Source: Muricea muricata (Eukaryota; Cnidaria; Anthozoa; Malacalcyonacea; Plexauridae). Taken from it: a stretch of 64,000 nucleotides of DNA. Each line of letters opens with the position of its first letter. Within the stretch, counting starts at the first letter, position 1. The DNA lies in the NCBI GenBank assembly GCA_963855995.1, contig OY979718.1, positions 42,529,559 to 42,593,558 on the forward strand. Direction: 5' to 3'. The translations under genes and the position numbers were made by a program. This document shows positions 47,901 through 55,119 of this stretch, piece after piece. The notes below the pieces were generated by a model. That model had not been told where the DNA came from. It made no database searches and saw nothing but the letters and a program-made list of their open reading frames with translations.

Positions 47901-49617
47901 ATGGAAGGAGAAATTGTTTTCAGTGAAGGAAGAAATTCTAAGAACAATCACATGGTGCTCCAATTAATAGCCCATTGTCAGCTGTTATACTGTAGCTAAT
48001 TTGTTCCTGGAAAAATTTGAGCAGAAAGTCCTAGTTACGGCAATGTTAAAACCAGGTTTCTGGTTCAGATATGTTGATGATAGGTTAAGTAGCTGGCAGA
48101 TGGTCTAAAAATTTCCATTGGTTTCCAGAACACATAAATTATAGTTAACATCCTTTCATCAAGTTCACGTTGGAAACGCAAAAGGTGATAAAACTATTCC
48201 TTTCTCAGATGTTAATGTGGGAAAATGGGTCATTAGGGCATATAGTGTATAGGAAACCAGACATGTATCAGAACTATAATTCTTTTTACCATCCTACCAT
48301 CCTAGCATAAAGAACTCTGAGGGCAAGACACTAATCAATCAAGCGAAAACAATTTGTGAGGGAAGTAAACATTGAAGGTGAATTCCAACACTTAAAAAGT
48401 GTTCTAAAGATGAATGGTAATCCTAAGAAATTCCTAGACAATGTCTCTTGAGCCAGAAACTAATTGTCCAAATCCTTCAATTTTTGTTTACATTCATATT
48501 GGCCTTTGGAAAATGCACAATGTGGTATAAAAAGATCCTTGAATTTTTCCTCTTGAGTGATACCTGTATCTTGTTTGTCATGAGGTTAATTAATATTTTA
48601 CAGACTTCAGGCTAAAAAATGTAAATTTTTTCTAGGGCAGTATGCTCTCAGACCCACTCCCCATGGCCATATTGATCATCCGAGGAAATCTCAAGCAAAG
48701 GTCATTTGTTTGAAATTAACTTGTTGTTGATTCTATTTGCATGTAAATACAATTAAAAAAGCCCCTTAAAACATTTTCCTGTTGCTGCGATAATGTTGTT
48801 GACAGAATGACAGCATTTGTTTGGAGCACTGCAGAAACTTCTATAATCGAACTTCCAAAATTTCTACTCCTTCACTTTTTAAAACTTACAATCTTTGCCC
48901 TTCTTCTCTCAACTTTTAATCTGCTATTTGCTGTGGTGTTTTAGCTTTCACAATTTGTGATGCACAGTTCCAAGTTTAACTTAGACATAAACATATTTTA
49001 CATATATATGCCCGATAACACCCCCTGGGCAGACGATTGACTGGTGCATTACACATATGATAAGTGATTCACATACAGCTATTTCAATTAAGGTTGTCCC
49101 ACAGCAAAGCAGAAAAGTTGAATATGGGAACAAAAATGCTTGCTGGGAATCGCTAATAATATAATGGCATTTACTAGCGATTCCAAACAAGCATTTGTGT
49201 TTGCATTTGACTTTTCACTTTGCTTTGCAGCAACCATAACTGAAATAGCTGTATATCAGGGTATAATTATAGAATACCCTGACAACAGACTGGCGATATG
49301 GCTACTGGCTACGTCACTACCAATGGTCGTTACATGATCTGGACGCACATTAAATTTTATATATATATATATACATATGTGTTTGCCTCTTTCATTCAAA
49401 AAATGCTATCAAATTATAGCCATGTAGGGAAAATAACGAAGCTTGTTTTGAAGGAAGAATGAAGCAAGCTTTTACTTGGCAGGGTATTCTGTAATTGCTC
49501 CGCTAAATTTAAATAACATTTTTCACACTTACCACAAGCACCCGATTCATCGTCTGAAGAAGACAAGTTTATTGTCTGGAGATTATTCTCATCTACGCGT
49601 GGATTAAAGTCCTCCAT
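29806..49617 (-). CDS. SCOC: Short coiled-coil protein (SCOC), five exons over about 20 kb
   Basis: Exons right to left: 49533-49617, 44037-44090, 43254-43322, 42925-42986 and 29806-29994. Every junction is GT-AG and the phases match (1,1,1,0). The joined protein has an acidic start (MEDFNPRVDENN), then KLINEVLELQNTLDD, LSQRVDAVKDENLKLKSENQ and VLGQYIENLMSASSVFQ, the conserved coiled coil of SCOC. SCOC is a Golgi-associated homodimeric coiled-coil protein that binds ARL1 and takes part in autophagy with FEZ1/UVRAG (established for the human protein). Read to the first stop the protein would be about 152 aa, longer than usual because of an unconserved tail after TKKR. A GTACAG donor directly after that point suggests a further unseen exon. 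The introns are full of retroelements. Confidence 0.85.
30130..30183. repeat. 16-bp tandem repeat GTACGTACGAGCGTAA
   Basis: About three units of (AA)GTACGTACGAGCGT, preceded and followed by GTACGTAA. Within the last SCOC intron. Confidence 0.7.
30868..32310 (-). pseudogene. Old LINE reverse-transcriptase remnant
   Basis: Minus-strand fragments read KAKTEYRKTQRRAVWEYERK (about 32250), ITSIINSLPEGKLPCIDGV, YKLHYTKGIVGKRKLIKNWY, GVLSPWLFLVFIDDLIEE, FADDLTMLSRLKSGLG and FSYGSELWQLK, in RT order. FADD, the catalytic box, is present, but frameshifts separate the fragments. It may be the 3' half of the LINE whose 5' half lies at 37860-40120, separated by the insertion of the intact LINE and other sequence. 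Confidence 0.65.
32310..33480. other. Repeat-derived intron sequence
   Basis: It contains CTCCGCCGACCGTAGGCAAG, T-rich tracts (32395-32450) and GCTGAGCAAAGCCGCGTGAG. This looks like the end region of a repeat family, but its class could not be named. No gene. Confidence 0.35.
33640..37860 (-). mobile_element. LINE retrotransposon with two intact ORFs
   Basis: The minus-strand order is ORF1 (36549-37913 as an open frame), a 46-nt gap, ORF2 (33818-36502), a short 3' UTR, then a T15 tract at 33640-33654 that is the poly(A) tail read on the plus strand. Both frames are uninterrupted, in contrast to the neighbouring LINEs, so the insertion is young and possibly active. APE endonuclease plus RT, and C-terminal motifs, suggest the CR1/L2 group. 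It lies in sense orientation in SCOC intron 4, next to an older LINE's endonuclease region. The exact 5' end and target duplication were not resolved. Confidence 0.8.
33818..36502 (-). CDS. LINE ORF2: APE endonuclease and reverse transcriptase, 894 aa
   Basis: The N-terminal apurinic-type endonuclease shows its signature residues: SNLRS (Asn17), TESW (Glu44), YHAP (about 113), LLGDFN (about 155-160) and SDHS (about 209). The RT shows LRPISLTPVISKVLEG, IDFSKAFDRIDHNIL, GVPQGTKLGPLFF and the catalytic YKYVDDSAL (about residue 648), then LLGVYLTSDLKW. The C-terminus has RPILEYACPVWHSS. The enzyme nicks chromosomal DNA and reverse-transcribes its own RNA at the nick. All key residues are present and no stop or frameshift occurs. 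The start Met (MRKPVTKPNF) is the first in the frame, 46 nt after ORF1. Confidence 0.9.
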   Translation of the reverse strand: MRKPVTKPNFPKIFFSNLRSMVNKLDELFAIVSANSFEIVVITESWLCSQISDELIRIPGYVTYRKDRPNNQRGGGLCTYISSRLNVIELGDLCEPEIETQWFLIKTDRLPRGINSIVLGTVYHAPQSDDRILRSHIFNSLDSLLATYPNSAIMLLGDFNQFKPANLCSSFKLKKLVTKPTRGNNTLDQAFSTLLPYYESIILPPVASSDHSSVLLQPTGKPTPSLPTMRFHKRDSRASNKRHLIVALENFNWTPIMRLNSCEHQLEAFQTVIDDAIDFYLPIVSVKKHPNDKPWITPLIKDNIKKRQQAWVKNDSQNYKVYRNKVIKLCKKARHRFFADRISHTHDTDPHKWWDGIKMLSGLTKTPPITSITVNDTILRDVDLAELISESFSRVTDDLSPLAYTPIPVIDVPDEYIISSEAVELALSVINERKSVGPDKIPNWVLKDCASIISNPVCSIFNSSIREGHVPKLWKSAEVLPLAKTPQPQSIDSDLRPISLTPVISKVLEGFVFNWIARIVMPHIDPYQFGSVKRSSTTHALVHLLHSWLSALEEPNTFIRTCMIDFSKAFDRIDHNILIDKLRLLNVPPVLLNWCASFLGQRQQRVKLQNCTSNWRSINAGVPQGTKLGPLFFLIMVNDLVSQVPLYKYVDDSALSEVVRVGELNLSTLQNEVDRVNQWSIANNMNLNVKKTKEFIVSFLKNQPSLQPLMIDNQYLEMVQTTKLLGVYLTSDLKWTKHVTHICSKASKRLYALRLLKRNGVQSRDLQKVYCSFVRPILEYACPVWHSSLSILLSDQIEHIQKRALRIILPNMSYQESLSMLKLPTLTERRELLCMRFYKKNLCDTSSKLSELLPHPTYHQHNLRHARTIPLFKCHTKRFSDSCLPYCVKKWDAF
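36549..37913 (-). CDS. LINE ORF1, coiled-coil protein with an internal repeat
   Basis: An open frame of 454 residues ending 46 nt before ORF2. A long coiled coil (about residues 140-300) contains two copies of a unit of about 60-70 residues, each with RLEQ(E/D)L, DIQ.L..GRNNEIAD.NQT and a VSLEN.LK heptad. The C-terminal part is basic (KAAKGRKQTKR), with IDSYTVVDG occurring twice. ORF1 proteins of LINEs bind element RNA; here that is inferred from position. The first 25 codons overlap sequence belonging to the older LINE endonuclease in another frame. The real start may therefore be the internal Met44 at 37784 (MTWHPGKQNT). Confidence 0.7.
   Translation of the reverse strand: MLGNVGNRSRLYQELFEKIAWKGCRKSPGGKSKQFVSSDFDLVMTWHPGKQNTLLFNGKDGELVRKFLISTLNTSTDTLNRMSVEFITNMNSEATTKPKVLFEDDTPLDQHYSMVRPKPIYQESSSVLQCDCKCGLLAAEIEGIKLDMVIMQRNIESKMKPGGIRESDESKRLEQELYKAREECKNLKGDIQILITGRNNEIADLNQTIVSLENSLKTSKALNVSLSGQNKRLEQDLVNARENCKHLEDDIQVLMSGRNNEIADVNQTVVSLENKLKISEALNASLKGKIASIKTLKSTKAKQRENYTASPNYNSNKAAKGRKQTKRINIPNDIDSYTVVDGDCVNQVKRNDKRSSSKDTKSEHIHRIKEVKNNNLRPSHFPKWVSQLPLISLAADGKVKPPIEYVSVSADIDSYTVVDGNLEISQKELPRVKSRWGQKFFRNNPCYFTLKKNI
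37860..40120 (-). pseudogene. Old LINE 5' half: ORF1 and endonuclease remnants
   Basis: From the right, MADGHALQGSANTRSNSRIL (ATG at about 40120), DETYEDFLKAINAGNIEV and RLLKKQCAELKASFSESDTK look like a broken ORF1 with heptads. Further left come NSKLKGTIAVRVNI, VYLPSSNNNLKEHVKTLDT, a shifted LMLGDFNAH and YLSNTGNSIVDCIFVESDI, an APE endonuclease. It ends near 37860 in SEMLETDRDYIRNYLKR, where the intact LINE begins. Frameshifts occur throughout. Confidence 0.6.
40190..41560 (-). pseudogene. LINE reverse-transcriptase remnant (third LINE)
   Basis: The minus strand carries SQGSILGPLLFLVFINDLP-like sequence (about 41090-41030, shifted), LSEWSVQNYMVLNADKTKLI, RLGLLKK-like heptads and ITVDNFKKLDWDAIYDEVKM, ending NLVCPRYNRSS. 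This is the order of an RT thumb and C-terminus. The catalytic aspartates are not readable. It sits just upstream of the older LINE's ORF1, so it is a separate head-to-tail copy. Confidence 0.6.
41565..42160. other. Intron sequence, no gene seen
   Basis: SCOC intron 4. GGCAGCAGGCAGCAGGTAGC (41668-41688) is a short CAG-type repeat. Nothing else could be identified. Confidence 0.35.
42160..42705. mobile_element. Inverted-repeat element rich in TTGTTACAA motifs
   Basis: The ends AACACACGCAATATCTCATA and, inverted, TACACACGTAAAAATGCACA are each followed by ACTTGT.GCAAGTCTGC. Between them TTGTTACAA, CAACCTTGT and ACTTGTTAC recur many times on both strands, forming overlapping dyads. Non-coding; transposon superfamily not identified. 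It lies 220 bp from SCOC exon 4. Confidence 0.6.
42925..42986 (-). CDS. SCOC: SCOC exon 4
   Basis: A 62-nt exon, CGTTTTAG/ATTTATCTC to AACCAG/GTAAAG. It encodes (D)LSQRVDAVKDENLKLKSEN and Q, the core heptads of the coiled coil, ending in phase 0 to meet exon 5. Confidence 0.85.
43105..43228. mobile_element. Harbinger-type MITE, copy 2
   Basis: It shares AACGTAGCGTATTTCAT, CAGAACTAATGATATGGA and the terminus AGTAGAAAACGGGCT with 10481-10621. The left terminus is not recognisable. It ends 25 bp from SCOC exon 3. Confidence 0.65.
43254..43322 (-). CDS. SCOC: SCOC exon 3
   Basis: A 69-nt exon with a GTAAGT donor. It encodes DEDEGEEKAKLINEVLELQ and NTLD, the start of the coiled coil. Both ends are in phase 1, agreeing with exons 2 and 4. 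Confidence 0.8.
43323..44036. other. SCOC intron 2
   Basis: AT-rich with a short G run (43561-43568). No gene or repeat family was recognised. Confidence 0.4.
44037..44090 (-). CDS. SCOC: SCOC exon 2
   Basis: A 54-nt exon between TTTTTTAG and GTAGGT. It encodes TAKSTSKDKPLDTSVVI. Weakly conserved linker, but the phase joins exon 1 (GGT glycine split 1/2) and exon 3 (GAT split 1/2) exactly. Confidence 0.65.
   Translation of the reverse strand, partial: VLQRVLRKINHWIPVLL
44780..45865 (+). pseudogene. BEL/Pao retrotransposon pol remnant with internal deletion
   Basis: Plus-strand fragments first correspond to the spacer and start of a Pao-type reverse transcriptase (YEVGLPWKEE, then LREYSAIIEEQIEQGIVEK). 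Soon after SLNDHLLNGPDF the sequence jumps to the integrase C-terminal half (RHLTDQGVDWRFIV, GGFWERMVRTVKGVLKK, DELLTILTEVKSIVNDRPIT). The RT palm, RNase H and the integrase N-terminus are missing, so the junction near 45430 is a deletion of several hundred codons. There are also frameshifts. No LTRs were found. It lies antisense within SCOC intron 1. Confidence 0.7.
45880..47115 (-). pseudogene. Decayed transposase-like gene, possibly hAT
   Basis: Minus-strand fragments in order are LNQHGKASGLPGILPF (about 47080), RVLKNREPIKKHFSIDLLKI, YPFLTLFQKEEPLILYHKLS, DLMRTIMLRFLQLSVVVG, KQLLAVDLRKAENQ and YMQSIKLQEGFFIEEESLSS, then NAMRNVKDAIRVTAT. This pattern resembles C-terminal parts of hAT-derived proteins of cnidarians (from memory), without a DDE motif to confirm it. 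Many frameshifts. Confidence 0.4.
47116..48025. other. SCOC intron 1, low-complexity stretch
   Basis: 47560-47690 is purine-rich with repeated AGGAAAACTAGGAAA-like units. No gene was recognised in the remainder. Confidence 0.4.
48030..48480 (+). pseudogene. Penelope-like reverse-transcriptase fragment
   Basis: Plus-strand pieces read FWFRYVDDRLSSWQM (about 48058-48100), TIPFSDVNVGKW, GHIVYRKPDMYQNYN-type sequence (about 48235-48280) and EFQHLKSVLKMNGNPKKFLDN (about 48380-48440). The series RYVDD, FLDV-like, G..VYRKPT and ...L...N.YP is characteristic of Penelope-like elements. Frameshifts abound and no GIY-YIG endonuclease was seen. Confidence 0.6.
49075..49250. repeat. Hairpin MITE, 80-bp arms
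   Basis: AGCTATTTCAATTAAGGTTG at 49077 is inverted at 49231-49249; the arms continue through CAGCAAAGC and AAATGCTTG to ATCGCTA. It lies 280 bp downstream of the end of SCOC exon 1. Confidence 0.7.
49533..49617 (-). CDS. SCOC: SCOC exon 1
   Basis: The ATG at 49617 encodes MEDFNPRVDENNLQTINLSS and SDDESGAC and ends at CTTGTG/GTAAGT. It is acidic like other SCOC N-termini. The upstream codon at 49623 is GTG, so 49617 is the first ATG. It faces the MBLAC1-like gene. Confidence 0.7.
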
Positions 49618-49953
49618 ATTCACAACACTATACTCTATATACGCTCGTCACGAATATTACGTATTTATCCATAAACAAATTACATTTTCTGGTTCTTTGA
49701 AAAAAAATCAAAACGGAATAAGAAATCACGCCAGCAATACGCAATGGTCAGTGGCAGCACACATTACGAAAGAAACGTCATTTAAGATATTTGGAATAAA
49801 TGAAAGTGGTGATTATTAAGTGATAGCGAAAGTGGTGGGGTTTTTTCTTTGTCTCATTTGTCTCTGGTTTTGGAATAAAACATTTTTCGAAGTTACTAAA
49901 TCTCGAAGTTTATAGAACTTTCTGCTCAAGTTTTTTTTTTAAATGCCACTACA
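49618..49953. promoter_or_regulatory. Divergent intergenic region between SCOC and the MBLAC1-like gene
   Basis: 336 bp separate the two ATG codons, which point away from each other, so one bidirectional promoter is likely. No TATA box at a convincing position was identified. A T run (49930-49939) precedes the MBLAC1-like ATG. Confidence 0.5.
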
Positions 49954-50571
49954 ATGGCTGTTGTATCAGCAAAATACAACATTTCTGTCCTAATGGAAGG
50001 TTATTCCTATGAAGATAAAGATGGCATGTTTAAAGCAGATGGAACAAGCACTTTGATAACTGGACCAAAGAAAATAGTTGTAGACACAGGAAGCCCTCGT
50101 GATAAAGACCAGCTTATTAGGCGTCTACAGGATCATGGTTTAGCTCCATCAGATATTGATTATGTTATATGTACACATGGCCATATTGATCATGTTGGAA
50201 ATCTAAATTTATTTCCTGATGCAAAATTTATTGTTGGCTATGATATCATGCATGGTGACAGTTATGTTGAGCATGATTTTAAGGAAGGAAATATTTACAA
50301 GATAGATGACAATGTTGAGGTAATTCCAACACCGGGTCATACACATGCTGATGTTAGTGTGCTAGTCAAGCATGTGAAGGACTATGGTACAGTTGGGATA
50401 TGTGGTGACCTGTTCGAAAAAAAAGATGACGAGAATGAGTGGCAGAGTTTAAGTGAATGTGTCAAACAACAAGAAGAAAACAGGGCAAAGATTTTACAGT
50501 TGACAGATTATGTGATCCCAGGCCATGGTGCCATGTTTGCAACAACAAAAAAAGTCGATTTAAAGTTATAA
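49954..50571 (+). CDS. MBLAC1-like metallo-beta-lactamase domain protein, 205 aa
   Basis: A single uninterrupted exon. It has the metallo-beta-lactamase metal ligands: THGHIDHVGN (about residues 74-83, the HxHxDH motif), PGHTHADVS (about 128-136), GDLFE (about 151) and IPGHG (about 190). VVDTGSP near residue 43 is the usual strand before the active site. Length and the compact C-terminus agree with MBLAC1, a metazoan hydrolase. The human protein has been reported to process histone pre-mRNA 3' ends, which is not shown for this one. The ATG at 49954 is followed by MAVVSAKYNISVL, a natural start. AATAAA lies at 50709, 138 bp after the stop, as a likely polyadenylation signal. MBLAC1 is favoured over the larger MBLAC2 or glyoxalase II by length. 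Confidence 0.85.
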   Translation: MAVVSAKYNISVLMEGYSYEDKDGMFKADGTSTLITGPKKIVVDTGSPRDKDQLIRRLQDHGLAPSDIDYVICTHGHIDHVGNLNLFPDAKFIVGYDIMHGDSYVEHDFKEGNIYKIDDNVEVIPTPGHTHADVSVLVKHVKDYGTVGICGDLFEKKDDENEWQSLSECVKQQEENRAKILQLTDYVIPGHGAMFATTKKVDLKL

Positions 50572-50708
50572 GATCAAAGGCAGTGTTGTACATTTTGACA
50601 CATCTCCATAATTATCTCTTACTCTGGAAAGATTTCAAGGAGTGTTGCCCTGACCTAGCAATCTAAAGGGAGAGTAACAGGAGCTGTAATGCTCGTACTA
50701 TGACCATG

Positions 50709-50714
50709 AATAAA
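50709..50714 (+). terminator. Polyadenylation signal AATAAA
   Basis: The first canonical AATAAA after the MBLAC1-like stop codon. No other gene on this strand is near. Confidence 0.5.
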
Positions 50715-50719
50715 GCAAT

Positions 50720-52035
50720 CGGAGGTGTAACTAATAATGTCAATTGGGAGAGATTGTTTATTCATATATTCGTGTTCTGCCAAAGGAATTTCTTTGAAAT
50801 TGAATTGGCGAGAATATACCTCTGAAAGCAATGAAATTTTCTACATTATAGGTTGTATATTTTTTGATAGTTAAGATTTTTCTTGACCATTTAGCATTGA
50901 ACATCCCTAATCTAAATAGTATGTTTGAATTCTGAATGCATAGAGAAGGAGAATCCCTCAGGATTCCCCTTGCTGCACATTGTGTAGTTGTACCTTTCTA
51001 AAAACAACCCTTGTAGCCTCAATAAATTCACTTTAATGCTTCGTCTTGGATGAATTTGCAGAAGGAAAATCATGTTATTGGCAGGCACAATTTGCAAAAT
51101 TTTTGACATAATGCGCTAATTACATAAACTATATTGAGTATTTTGATGTGCATGTTTGCAGCTTGTTGCAAATCGACTTAATACTAATCTCACATGTGCA
51201 GTGTAGACTGTAGTCATTGAATCAAGTCATATTCCTTTAACTGCCTTAAGCTCTATTATTGAATAACAGCTGGATACTATTGAGAGTATATTAATACACA
51301 GCAGTGCAGCTACACAAACAGCAACCATGATATTCTGCGACCAAATTTATGGGATTTTGTTTTATATAATTAGAATAAGCATTTCTTTTTATATTCCATA
51401 AATACAGTTTCAATATTTTTTCTTCTTAAAACGCTGACAATTTATTGTAATTGTTTAAAAATTAAAAGCTATACTTATCAATTATGTAAAGCGTAGCAAT
51501 TTATAATGTATCAAACAAAAGCATATCTGCATTCGACACAGGCACCTAAAATTTACGTTGTAAAGTTTGTTTTTATTCCCTATATACATATCATGAAGCT
51601 ATAATTTACCTTTCTCATAACAAAATACATATACTTATACTTTAATATACTGCGAACAATATCTGTGATAAAATCAAGAAACATAATGTATTTAAACCTA
51701 ATAAAAGTTTATGTGCTTCACAAAAAGTTTTTTATAGGTAGGCCTAATATAGTGTAGTTATGTGTCCTTCCATTGAGACAAACCAGAGAACTGTCTGATT
51801 ATAATTGTTCACTTTGTCTGTAAGCTTTACACGACGAGGTAAATCGCGGTTTTATGAAATAGGAAGTTCATGCACGCCGCACGTACAAAATGAAAGGTGT
51901 TGTCTGCTGGCTGCAGTACTGTACTAGTCAATTTCGTGAAACTGATCTTGAAAAATGTTCTTTAAAGTTTGTCTTTAATTAAATGATGGTTTTTAAAAAT
52001 CCTCTGATAGTATATAACGTTGGAATTAGTTCTGT
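50720..52035. other. Intergenic, no gene
   Basis: AT-rich DNA without supported frames, RNAs or inverted repeats. It probably contains 3' sequences of the convergent genes on either side. Confidence 0.4.
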
Positions 52036-52040
52036 ATTTG

Positions 52041-52265
52041 TCAGCATCCAGATTTGCCTTGTACTATATTCTGTGCCGCCTTATAAGGGAATTCCATCGC
52101 CTTCTTCAAGAAGTTCGAGAGATCAAGGCACGCGGTACAACATGCCGCAAATGGTGAGAACAGAGCGTAGAATATTGCCGCTAAGAGTCCCAATGGCCAA
52201 GCAACAGCCAGTAATATCAAAATCCAAACAAAACTCCAAAACCATCCACAACTTGATGTCGCCAT
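52041..52265 (-). CDS. Small cysteine-rich membrane protein, 74 aa
   Basis: The start is taken at MATSSCGWFW (52265), because the upstream 30 codons look untranslated and an ATGGCG context is present. Residues 8-28 (WFWSFVWILILLAVAWPLGL) and about 29-46 (LAAIFYALFSPFAACCTAC) form one or two hydrophobic segments. A hydrophilic tail follows (DLSNFLKKAMEFPYKAAQNI). The pattern AWP.G...A.FY.L..PF.AC resembles a family of very short invertebrate membrane proteins that I know only as uncharacterised. The frame is intact and conserved-looking, so a real gene is likely. Function unknown. A TTAA transposon begins 185 bp upstream. Confidence 0.65.
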   Translation of the reverse strand: MATSSCGWFWSFVWILILLAVAWPLGLLAAIFYALFSPFAACCTACLDLSNFLKKAMEFPYKAAQNIVQGKSGC

Positions 52266-52713
52266 ATTAATAATGACCTTTTCTTTCATCTGCTCACGAT
52301 AGTCTCCTCGAGCGACACGAGCAAATTGCGTGGGATTTGTTGATTTATGACACACAAGCCGGAAAGGCTATAAACGAGCAAACTGATTATCGATATTCTA
52401 TAATTGTGGGCGATATTTTTGAAACCTATCGATACTTCCAAAGAGTTTATTAAAGTGCATATGAAAGAATTTTGATTTTTTCACTAAAAATCGGCCGTGG
52501 CGAGACGATTCGAATGACGTGTTGCATTTCCCAATCCGAAAAATATTTTCGCAGATATTTGACTTTAAACCCGCCAATTTTCAAAAGTGGCCGGGAAAAA
52601 TAAGACTGAGTCCGAATAAAGCTCGTGACGTCAAATCGGGAACGGAAGTAATTTTGCAAGTATCAATTTGCTATAAATCAATATTGTTTGGCGCAGCATA
52701 TGAGCACAAATAT

Positions 52714-53640
52714 GAGTGTAAAATACCTTAGCTTTGCGTTGTTTTTGGGTGTTCTAACACGCCGGACCCAAAAAGCGGTATAATTCTTCATAAGATTCTT
52801 TGTGATGGGAATTCCAGACCAGAGGCGATAAAGCGAGTCAAGCGCTGGGTAGATTTCGTTAAGCGCAAACACGCTAAATTGGAGCCTTCCAGTTCAAGCT
52901 GGATATACTCGAAGCATCTGGAGGCTGGACGCATTTGTTCGCCAAGAAAATTTGCCGGGGCAAGCTTACATTCCGTGGCTAAAAAAAGATGAGATCGATG
53001 TTTCATCGTTCCCAACATTGTTCGCTGCAAGCGAAGGCGGCCAAGAGATGACGAAGAGAACAGCTAGAACACTTCAACACAAGGTGAGATTGCTGAGGCA
53101 AACAATTTATAAAGCAAAATTGCATATATGATGATGATATATCGCAAGTATTTCTAACTTATGTTACCATTAAAAAAATTTTGATTGCGAAGGGAGAGCA
53201 TACTGCAGTAGAACCTCAACCCTCTACATCAATAGAGTTCGAGGAAACTGGTGTTGTAATGGACGAAACTACAGCATCAGAAACCATTGTTTCGGTAATT
53301 TAACACTGTTAACACTTTAAGTTAATTCTTTCATTTGCATACCGCAAATCGGTTTGCCACAAACTTAGCTTTATTGACCTTGTTGTTAACTAGACATTGT
53401 AAGAACGGTTTACACTACATGTACGAGTAGAGTGTCCACAGTTTAACAATTGTTTTTGTTTGAACCCGAAGGAACTAAATGAAGGGATATAACGTGAGAA
53501 ATTTACCCAAACAATGGCTACATACGTGTGTGACGAATGTGTCATATTACGAAAAGAAAACAGGCTTCTTCGCCATGAACTGTTGACGAAGAACAAAAGT
53601 TGACCCACGAGAAGAAAATCTCTGCCGAATTACGTTCTAG
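52714..53640 (+). pseudogene. THAP-domain transposase 5' exons, broken
   Basis: ATG at 52714, then a frameshift, then the THAP domain: CVVFGCSNTPDPKSGI, RPEAIKRVKRWVDFVKRK and SWIYSKHLEAG, where the expected C in CSKHF has become Y. After a second shift come DEIDVSSFPTLFAASEGG and TARTLQHK/GTGAGA (exon end about 53082). The next exon is about 53194-53294 (EHTAVEPQPSTSIEFEETGV). The third is about 53529-53640, with the coiled-coil CVILRKENRLLRHELL. Loss of a zinc ligand and two shifts make it non-functional. Confidence 0.65.
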
Positions 53641-53644
53641 TAAG

Positions 53645-55110
53645 TGTTTTCAGTTATATATACTTAGATCTAGTAGGAGGCACGCTCATAAGGTTTTATT
53701 CCTGCTTTGCAGTCAATCTCTAGGAAAGCGCAGACAATGTCGGCCATCCACGCCAGCCAGATCCGACAATAGTACTAATAACATATTCTTTATTCTGTGT
53801 TATACCTCCAACATGGCTGCTATGACATTATATACAAACCAGCAATAGAATTTGTTTGGTGCAATGAATGTTTCTGTATGTCGGTTTGATAAAAGAATAA
53901 TTGTATTTTGCCATTGTTAGTGACAGATTTCGTTTAAAACAGCTTGAAAGTCACCAGGGCTAAGTTATCACATTTTTGTTCTTCCCACATTATGAATTCA
54001 TACTGTTCATCTATAACTGAACAGACAAAGCAAAATCTTATCTATTTATTTATTTTATACCAAGAAAACAGCATTAAACATTTTGAAATACAGTTTTGTG
54101 TGGTGCAATTCTGTGTCTGTCTCTTGAGATCGTGTCTCTTGACCAATAAAAACACATAAATTCCTAACATTATATAATTATTTTATAGTGTCTGAAAATT
54201 TTTGAGAAACCAGAAGGGACATGAAAATGTCCTGGATTGCCCAAGGAATAAGCAAAGTGGCAAATGACTGTATGATATTGTAGATATTGTATATTTAATT
54301 CTGTAGTTTTATTTTATTAACAAATAGATATTTAATACAACAAATGTGATGGAAATAGATAGAAAAAGTGTATGTACAAGATAATTTATTAACCTGTGTT
54401 TATTGTACTGTTCACCAAGTGACCTTTAGCAGTTTTGTGTTGTCATTGCCTCATTGCACTCGACTTGTGCACAATAGATTTAATGCACTAAACAATATTT
54501 GGCTCAACCTCAGGGAGGGGAAGCAAACATTGACTATGCTATTAAAACAGTTGAACAAAGGCCATTTGGGGCAAAGTGTAAAAATAGTATGTTGTATTTG
54601 TAAAACAGTTTATTATTCTGAGTCAATATCCTCATCAAAACCTGTAAATACATCTGAATTTTCTCTAAATTTTGTTTGAGTTGATTGGTATACACATGCT
54701 GTAGACAAGTTGAGAAAACTCCAGTCTCTATATGATCTTGCCCGCTAGAACCTAAAAAAAGATTAGAAATAGTAAGTATACAAAAAACAAAATAAAGGCA
54801 AATAAATTAGATAGCATCTGTGAAGAATGCTGTGGTATCTGGTGGTATATTTTTCATGGTTAAGCAAAAAATATTGGAAACAAAATTATGTACAGTAATT
54901 TGAGCAATAACATTAAGAAAAGCAAATTGCAAACAACCACTGCATGCATTTTTAATCTGCGGTCTATCTATGTATCTGCGAGCGTATCGTTAGCTGTATT
55001 AGGGTTATAATTTATGTAGTCTATTTCTTAAAGTGAGTATAGCGTGTTTGTGTAAAACATGTCAATTACTTTTAATTGCAACAAAACCTCAGCCTAATAC
55101 TTACGTCTCT
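53645..55110. other. Interior of the TTAA element, no gene recognised
   Basis: Where the DDE core would be expected, only short frames are found (for example LTCVYCTVHQVTFSSFVLSL at about 54385). AT-rich and featureless. Confidence 0.4.
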
Positions 55111-55119
55111 TCTGAACCA

